The notes beneath the pieces were generated by a model. It was not told the DNA's origin, did no database searches, and saw only the letters and a program-made list of their open reading frames with translations. The translations under genes were made by a program, and so were the position numbers. 7,090 bases of DNA from positions 1 to 7,090 of the forward strand of contig JAFGDC010000614.1 of assembly GCA_016932295.1 (NCBI GenBank), given 5' to 3'. Origin of the DNA: a candidate division CSSED10-310 bacterium (GTDB lineage: Bacteria > CSSED10-310 > JAFGDC01). Shown in pieces: positions 1 to 4,333 of the stretch (within the stretch, counting starts at the first letter, position 1; the number at the start of each line of letters is the position of its first letter).

Positions 1-690
1 AACAGGCATGACGCCGGCGAGGATGAAGGTCTTTTCCGGCACTCCCAGTCTGGTGATGCCATCCAGCCAGGCGCGGAAACGAGCCATGTGGAAAATTGGT
101 TGTGTCTGGATGAAATCGGCACCGGCAGCGGCTTTCTTGGCGGCTCGCAACGGCCGCACGGATTCCGGATCACCGAAGGGATTTGCAGCCGCGCCGATGA
201 AGAAGCCGGGTGGCTCGGCCGGCTGTTTTGGTGCGTTCATCAGGCGTTTGCCGCTTTGGAATCTGCCTTCATCCCGCATCTGAGCGAGCATTCGAACGAG
301 CTGCACTGAATCGATATCAAAAACCCCTCGGGCTTGGGGATGATCGCCGAATTTCTGATGATCGCCGGTGAGGCAGAGGATATTGCGAATACCGAGGGCG
401 GCGGCGCCGAGCGCATCGGATTGCAGGGCAAGGCGGTTGCGGTCGCGGCAGGTCATCTGGATTACCGGTTCGAGTCCTTCGTGCAACGCAAGAACACCCG
501 AGGCGATGCTGGACAACCGCACCATGGCGGTCTGGTTGTCGGTGATATTCGCCGCATCGACCGCGCCTGTGAGTATTCTCGCCTTGGCGCGAACCATCTC
601 TCCATCGGAACTGCGGGGCGGACCGAGTTCCCCCGTCACGGCAAAGTCTCCCCCGCGCAATATCCGTTCCAGTCGCGATTGACCCGTCAA
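1..690 (-). CDS. metF: Methylenetetrahydrofolate reductase MetF, 3'-truncated by window edge
   Basis: Flavin-dependent reductase that converts 5,10-methylene-tetrahydrofolate to 5-methyl-tetrahydrofolate in the cytoplasm. I translated the reverse strand by hand: 230 codons are open to the left edge, against about 290-310 residues for a whole family member, so the C-terminus is missing. Family motifs are in order: FAVTGELGPP at residues 16-25 (E21 matches the catalytic Glu of E. coli MetF), NITDNQ at 48-53, TCRDRNR at 80-86, LTGDH at 107-111 (D110 matches the flavin-contacting Asp), GDHPQARGVFDID at 115-127, AAANPFG at 167-173 and the folate-site FIQTQPIF at 193-200. The start is taken as TTG at 690-688, which overlaps the metV stop as TTGA, with a purine-rich GGGAGG about 10 nt upstream. 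The alternative in-frame GTG at codon 18 would cut into the conserved ELGPP strand. The AAANPFG/FIQTQ form is typical of MetF encoded beside MetV. The function call is firm; the exact start is less so. Confidence 0.95.
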   Translation of the reverse strand, partial: MTGQSRLERILRGGDFAVTGELGPPRSSDGEMVRAKARILTGAVDAANITDNQTAMVRLSSIASGVLALHEGLEPVIQMTCRDRNRLALQSDALGAAALGIRNILCLTGDHQKFGDHPQARGVFDIDSVQLVRMLAQMRDEGRFQSGKRLMNAPKQPAEPPGFFIGAAANPFGDPESVRPLRAAKKAAAGADFIQTQPIFHMARFRAWLDGITRLGVPEKTFILAGVMPV

Positions 691-1355
691 CGTTGGAGAT
701 CCTCCCTGATCACCCGGCGTGGACCACCCGCCCGGCTGGTTGACCAGTCGTTGGGCGGTGTGATTTCAATGCAGGATTCCAGCAACCCGGCGGCGGCGAG
801 TCGATCATGGATGAGCTGCCAGGCGCACTGGATGTCGGGATCCACTTCGCAATGTCCGTCCATGGAACCGCCGCACGGACCATTGAGCAACCCCTTGGAG
901 CAGCGCGTGATCGGGCAGATGCCTGCGAAGAGATGGAGGCGGCAGTCACCGCAGCCTGCGCACCGCTCGCTCCACTGGCCGGGTTCCACGGTGATGCCCA
1001 TGAATTGCGTGTTCAAGGCGGGTTTAACGGGCAGGGGGAAGAACTGCTCGGCAAGCAGCTGCACGCCGGCGCCACACGCCAGGGACAGCACCATATCGAT
1101 ATCCTCGACGAGTTCGTCCAGGGGTTCGAGGAATTCTCTGTCGCACTGCCTCTTCACGGTGTGTTCGATGATTGTCAGTGTGCGGTTTTCGAGACGTGCC
1201 CGGGTTTTGAGTCCGGCGGCCAGTGCGGCGACTTCTCGTTCGCCGCCGGCACAGCAGACGGTGACACATTCGCCACAACCGACCAGCAGCAGCCGTGAGT
1301 ATCCCCTGGTAAGCTCCAGTATTTCTTCGAATGGTTTACGTTCGGCGACGATCAT
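687..1355 (-). CDS. metV: MetV-type methylenetetrahydrofolate reductase partner (MTHFR C-terminal domain family)
   Basis: A 222-residue cysteine-rich protein of the MTHFR_C (MetV) family. In acetogens such proteins pair with MetF and link it to electron input through metal centres (Fe-S and/or zinc). Fifteen cysteines are visible. The N-terminal GCGECVTVCC (residues 26-35) follows a beta strand in a Rossmann-like start, and CGAG lies at 94-97. The C-terminal metal-binding region has CAGCGDC (132-138), GICPITRC (145-152) and NGPCGG (158-163), then C169 in DGHCEVD and C177. The start MIVAERKPFEEIL is the usual start of the family, and the ATG has GGAGGA at 1366-1361 with a 5-nt gap, so the start is secure. 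The stop TGA overlaps the metF start by 4 nt, which implies translational coupling and equal amounts of the two subunits. The gene sits first in the unit, after a terminator and a spacer of nearly 300 nt. No hdrABC-, mvhD- or rnfC-like partner is in view, so the electron donor cannot be read from this window. Confidence 0.9.
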   Translation of the reverse strand: MIVAERKPFEEILELTRGYSRLLLVGCGECVTVCCAGGEREVAALAAGLKTRARLENRTLTIIEHTVKRQCDREFLEPLDELVEDIDMVLSLACGAGVQLLAEQFFPLPVKPALNTQFMGITVEPGQWSERCAGCGDCRLHLFAGICPITRCSKGLLNGPCGGSMDGHCEVDPDIQCAWQLIHDRLAAAGLLESCIEITPPNDWSTSRAGGPRRVIREDLQR

Positions 1356-1431
1356 CGGAATCCTCCAGGACGCTGATGGTATTACATCCGGGAAAGCTCT
1401 GCAACGTGAGGGGATTCAGAAATTCGAGCAT
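1336..1431 (-). CDS. Possible 31-residue leader ORF overlapping the metV start
   Basis: Minus-strand ATG at 1431-1429 to TAA at 1338-1336, encoding a 31-residue peptide that starts MLEFLNPLTLQSF and ends LEDSDDRRRT. It runs through the metV ribosome site and overlaps the first 20 nt of metV in another frame, so translating it could affect metV initiation. Against it: no good ribosome site (only a weak GAAG upstream), a small palindrome over its start, and no family I recognise. It may be a chance ORF. Confidence 0.2.
   Translation of the reverse strand: MLEFLNPLTLQSFPGCNTISVLEDSDDRRRT
1361..1366 (-). promoter_or_regulatory. Ribosome binding site of metV
   Basis: Minus-strand GGAGGA, 5 nt before the ATG at 1355. 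It fixes the metV start and leaves the possible 31-codon ORF that runs across it as secondary. Confidence 0.8.
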
Positions 1432-1566
1432 CGAACCGACACTTCGATCAGGTGGCGTGCCAGGGAATGGTGCGGGATACCGTCTGGCCGTGACCGCCCG
1501 TCGGTACCACTTGTTTTTTGGTTTGGGCGCAGACGTTTCGGGCGACAGGTGTGGGTGGGAGAAACG

Positions 1567-1606
1567 CGGCTGCCGCCGGAATCCGTCGATGGCAGCCCGG
1601 CAGCCG
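1567..1606 (-). repeat. 9-bp inverted repeat in the metVF leader
   Basis: CGGCTGCCG at 1567-1575 and its exact reverse complement CGGCAGCCG at 1598-1606, separated by 22 nt. In RNA this would form a GC-rich stem early in any transcript crossing the spacer toward metV. GGCTGCC also occurs a second time directly beside the first arm on the minus strand, which allows two alternative pairings. No T-tract follows on either strand, so it is not a typical intrinsic terminator. Confidence 0.5.
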
Positions 1607-1646
1607 TCATATTATTACTTTCCGTTGGCGAGGATGGTTGTCCAAT

Positions 1647-1671
1647 AAAAAGGGGCCGGCGAACCGGCCCC
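1647..1671 (-). terminator. Intrinsic terminator of the kelch protein gene
   Basis: On the minus strand an 8-bp perfect stem, GGGGCCGG / CCGGCCCC (1671-1664 with 1659-1652), closes a TTCG tetraloop and is followed at once by TTTTT and then ATT. It begins about 22 nt after the stop codon at 1694. Stem, loop and T-tract are all canonical for Rho-independent termination. It separates the kelch gene from metVF and implies that metVF has its own promoter. On the plus strand no T-tract follows, so it acts in one direction. Confidence 0.92.
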
Positions 1672-1693
1672 CCGTTATCAGGTGAAAAGCAGG

Positions 1694-4216
1694 TTACATC
1701 GGTCCCCAGCCGAAACTCACCTGTCCCAATGCGCCGAAGAGTTCGGTAAGGTCTTCGTTCAGCATGGCGCTGAGGAAGGTGGCGCCGGTGAACGTCTGGT
1801 CACCGGTATCGGGCCAATAGAATACGTCGATCAGCATCTTTTCTTCCATGCCGGGTGTCAGGGTGATGGTTTCATAATCAAATGTCGGGGGATACTCCTG
1901 CCAGCCGGGATAGAACCAGTACACGCCTACATTGATGTCGAGGACACAGACGAAGGGTACATTTGTCATGACCTCTGGTTCGCCGCTCGTGATATAGGCT
2001 TTCAGGTAGACTTCGTCTCCCATGTGGAACATGTCACCGGGCATTTCGAGTTCGACGCCGGTGGCCGGTGCCGGGGTTGGGGTCATGGTCACGGGAATCG
2101 GTGTATCGGTGGGCGGTACCGGTGTATCGGTGGGCGGCACAGGTGTATCGGTGGGCGGCACAGGGGTTGCTGTTGGTACCGGTCCCATAAGGTGACAGTC
2201 GATTTTCTCGGCGGCTGTCATGTATGTACCAGCCCATCCGGCCACGGAGTAAATCCGATCGGTGGAACGGGCGAAACCAAAGGTACGGCGACCGGTGATC
2301 ATCGAAGGATATTCGAGATATGCGTCGGTTACCGGATTATACGCCCAGCATGTGGATTGGTAGGATGACCAGCCACCCCCACCGATGATGATGAAGTCGT
2401 CCTCGGCATAACCCAGGTTGAGACCGCTTACGGCATTGCATCCACCTCGGGCGGCGGGCAGGTTGGTCTTGGTGGTCCAGGTATTGGTCTGGGGATCGAA
2501 TTCTTCAACCGCATTGGATTCAATCGATCCGGTCAGCAGTCCGCCGATGGCATAGATCTTGCCGTCCAGTGAAGCGCCGCCCAGGTAGGCTCGCCCTACA
2601 CTCATGCTGGCCTTCGTGGTCCAGCGGGTGCCTGCCGCCGCAGCGGGATCGTACTCATAACAGGTGGTCATGTAGTTGTTGCCGTCCGAGCCGCCGAACA
2701 CGTAGAGTTTGCCGTTCGCGACTGCGCATGCCGCGCCCAACCGGCCGGCAGGCATCGGGTCGGTACTGATGGTTTCCCATGTATCGGTGTCGGTGTGGAG
2801 CACCTCAAGGGAGGCGTAGGCGGCGCCGTTGTACCCACCGGGGACATAGATATCCGTGCCGATCGTATCCGAACAGAGGTTGCTTCCAGCGGTCGGCTTC
2901 ATGGCGCCCAGGGTGGTCCAGGTATTTACCATGGGATCATACTTCTCGACGCTGGCACTGTAACCTTTCGAGGCATCCTCCCCGCCGATCAGGTAGACAT
3001 AGTCACCGACGGCGCTCAGGGTGGGACGGGAGCGGCCGGTGGCACAGGCGGTGATGCCTTCCCACACGTTTTCGAACACTGCCGCGGTGGTGGTGGCCGT
3101 TCCTTCCGTGTAGTACGTGCCGGGATTGGCCTGGGACACAGCAGTAAATGTCGCCACATCCTGATCGCCGATGTTCGCGCTGACCGGAATCTGCACCCGC
3201 ACCTCGAAGGTGTCGTCGTCATCGTTGGCGATGGGGCCGATCTGGCTCGCCGGGCTGCCGTTGACATAAATCGTCGTGTTCCAGACCGAGGCCGTAACGG
3301 CCAGATCGAAGGTGTCGGACTGGCCGGTCCTATTGCTTATGGTAATCGTGTGGATCACCGTTGTGCCTGGTCCGCCGCCCGCTTCACTGGAGGTGACGAA
3401 CACGTTCTCGGCTACGCCGATGCATACGGCCAGACCGTCGAAAGTGCTGTTGTCCGCCGGTACGCCGTTGCACAGATACTCGAGTCCGAGGCTGCCGTCA
3501 TACTCGATTCCCACCGTCGCCTCGCTGCCGTCGCCGGTTGTCCAGACGCTCATCGAATTGTACTGGAACTTGATAGTGCCGTTCTCGTACAGAATCGCTT
3601 CATAATCATACACCGGATCGGAAGTGCTGGCGCTTAGATCCCTGATCATGAACTGCACCACGAGGTAACGGTCCGGTGCCGTGCCGAACGTCTCGTAGTA
3701 AATAGCTTCACCATCCGCCCCATAGCAGGACTGATCATCCCAGAACGGCGCGATGTAGAGGTTGGGATCATCGGCGTCGGGAATGCATTCATTGGTGAAC
3801 AGCGCGCCGGCAGTGCCGAAGGTCAGGTAACCGTTGGAACTGACCATTACCTGAGAGTACGTGCTCCCGTAGAAAATGAAATCAAAGCCGATCGGAATCG
3901 TGGCGCTGGAATCGTCGCCTTCGATTCCCGTGTTGGTGCCTGTGGCACTGATGTCGATGTAAGCGAATGAACAACCGGTCGGTTCCTCGCTGTCGACATA
4001 TATGTAGCCATACGCATCCGGCCCACCGGTGCCTTCCGGATACGCCTGGTCCTCCGGTCGCGCGATATCGAAGATACCGCTGTCACTTGTCTTATCCACC
4101 ACAAACCGGTCGGATACCGTGCAGTCGATGGCACCGGCCATGGCGGCTCCAGCCGCCACCAGCGTCACCACAACCATCCATGTCAATGTCATTCGGTTCT
4201 TGAAACTTCTTGTCAT
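1694..4216 (-). CDS. Secreted multidomain kelch-propeller protein with Thr/Pro linker and C-terminal module
   Basis: 840 residues, exported and not recognised as a named protein. The signal peptide spans about 1-27: basic MTRSFKNR, a hydrophobic core, then AMA before GAID. Residues about 30-268 form an Asp/Gly/Tyr-rich beta domain with FYGSTYSQVMVSSNGYL (115-131), APFWDD (156-161), DRYLVVQF and ENGTIKFQYN. This resembles the N-terminal domain seen in many surface proteins and is loosely nidogen-like. Residues about 270-380 resemble a NEW3/CARDB-type beta sandwich (HTITISNRTGQSDTFDL). Residues about 385-675 hold six kelch blades: VYLIGG 407, IYVPGG 456, LYVFGG 504, IYAIGG 554, FIIIGG 608 and IYSVAG 655, spaced 47-54 residues, most followed by a Y-P-x-x-N-x-W pattern. 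Residues about 678-718 are a Thr/Pro linker, and 719-840 are a separate module. The listed start is the ATG with an ideal ribosome site; an in-frame ATG 27 nt upstream lacks one. The likely role is binding outside the cell or on its surface; the ligand is unknown. The gene has its own promoter and terminator. Confidence 0.85.
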   Translation of the reverse strand: MTRSFKNRMTLTWMVVVTLVAAGAAMAGAIDCTVSDRFVVDKTSDSGIFDIARPEDQAYPEGTGGPDAYGYIYVDSEEPTGCSFAYIDISATGTNTGIEGDDSSATIPIGFDFIFYGSTYSQVMVSSNGYLTFGTAGALFTNECIPDADDPNLYIAPFWDDQSCYGADGEAIYYETFGTAPDRYLVVQFMIRDLSASTSDPVYDYEAILYENGTIKFQYNSMSVWTTGDGSEATVGIEYDGSLGLEYLCNGVPADNSTFDGLAVCIGVAENVFVTSSEAGGGPGTTVIHTITISNRTGQSDTFDLAVTASVWNTTIYVNGSPASQIGPIANDDDDTFEVRVQIPVSANIGDQDVATFTAVSQANPGTYYTEGTATTTAAVFENVWEGITACATGRSRPTLSAVGDYVYLIGGEDASKGYSASVEKYDPMVNTWTTLGAMKPTAGSNLCSDTIGTDIYVPGGYNGAAYASLEVLHTDTDTWETISTDPMPAGRLGAACAVANGKLYVFGGSDGNNYMTTCYEYDPAAAAGTRWTTKASMSVGRAYLGGASLDGKIYAIGGLLTGSIESNAVEEFDPQTNTWTTKTNLPAARGGCNAVSGLNLGYAEDDFIIIGGGGWSSYQSTCWAYNPVTDAYLEYPSMITGRRTFGFARSTDRIYSVAGWAGTYMTAAEKIDCHLMGPVPTATPVPPTDTPVPPTDTPVPPTDTPIPVTMTPTPAPATGVELEMPGDMFHMGDEVYLKAYITSGEPEVMTNVPFVCVLDINVGVYWFYPGWQEYPPTFDYETITLTPGMEEKMLIDVFYWPDTGDQTFTGATFLSAMLNEDLTELFGALGQVSFGWGPM
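2100..2162 (-). repeat. Three tandem 21-bp repeats encoding TDTPVPP
   Basis: Units at 2100-2120, 2121-2141 and 2142-2162. The last two are identical; the first differs at two bases, and both differences are silent (Val GTG/GTA and Pro CCT/CCG). The units encode the TDTP[VI]P repeats of the linker between the kelch propeller and the C-terminal module. Degenerate flanking copies (TATPVPP on one side, TMTPTPAP on the other) suggest an older repeat array. Such linkers are extended, often protease-resistant or glycosylated spacers, and in-frame repeats of this kind can change copy number. Confidence 0.9.
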
Positions 4217-4220
4217 CGAT

Positions 4221-4226
4221 TCCTCC
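4221..4226 (-). promoter_or_regulatory. Ribosome binding site that fixes the kelch gene start
   Basis: Minus-strand AAAGGAGGA with the GGAGGA core at 4226-4221, 4 nt before the ATG at 4216. The upstream in-frame ATG at 4243 has only AGGA directly touching it, so the downstream ATG, which also begins a normal signal peptide, is preferred. Confidence 0.85.
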
Positions 4227-4271
4227 TTTGATATAACGTCCATTCCTGCATCGTGCGCTACCTTTACTCAA

Positions 4272-4300
4272 TAAATAAATAAGAAGTGAAGACATGTCAA
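4272..4300 (-). promoter_or_regulatory. Probable sigma70-type promoter of the kelch gene
   Basis: Minus-strand TTGACA (4300-4295) is a perfect -35 hexamer. It is followed after 17 nt by TATTTA (4277-4272) in an AT-rich run, TTATTTATTTATT. The -10 match is weak (first three bases only), but the spacing is ideal and the AT content stands out in this GC-rich window. Transcription would start about 45-50 nt upstream of the ATG. The position right after the end of the membrane protein gene supports a separate transcript. Confidence 0.55.
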
Positions 4301-4333
4301 TAGGTTAAACTTGAGCTAACTGTGGAGTACCAC

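Larger units (their letters stand above)
1356..1646 (-). other. Spacer and probable leader of the metVF unit
   Basis: About 290 nt between the terminator of the kelch gene and metV. It should hold the metVF promoter, but I see no convincing sigma70 pair: TTGCAG and TAATAC near 1405-1380 are only 14 nt apart. It contains a 9-bp inverted repeat (1567-1575 with 1598-1606) and a small palindrome, TTCGA-gca-TCGAA at 1423-1435. A minus-strand frame stays open from about 1607 to the stop at 1336. Its first part is Arg/Pro-rich and does not look like protein. I looked by eye for cobalamin, SAM, THF and ZTP riboswitch core motifs, which would fit a folate gene, and found none. Confidence 0.6.

Noticed and set aside
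1416..1610. 64-codon minus-strand ORF in the spacer upstream of metV
   Set aside because: Its composition is Arg/Ser/Thr/Pro-rich and low in hydrophobic residues, its ribosome site is weak, it has no family resemblance, and it includes the GC-rich inverted repeat.
1356..1646. Riboswitch (cobalamin, SAM, THF or ZTP) before metV
   Set aside because: The location is suggestive, but by eye none of the conserved core sequences are present; only a covariance-model search could overturn this.
334..1749. 471-codon open frame on the plus strand
   Set aside because: It lies antisense to metF and metV and runs straight through the terminator. Its product is Ser/Arg/Pro-rich with no recognisable domain, whereas the minus strand has full family motifs.
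1682..2368. 228-codon plus-strand open frame with CIGGRYR/CIGGRHR repeats
   Set aside because: The apparent protein repeats are simply the reverse reading of the TDTPVPP linker repeat; there is no independent evidence of coding.
2795..3637. 280-codon plus-strand open frame
   Set aside because: It is antisense to the kelch protein. Its Gly/Asp/His/Arg-rich composition follows from the GC-rich codons of the real gene.
4217..4243. Upstream ATG giving an 849-residue kelch protein
   Set aside because: It would place nine mostly acidic or polar residues before a normal signal peptide and would put the strong GGAGGA inside the gene. The downstream ATG has correct ribosome-site spacing.
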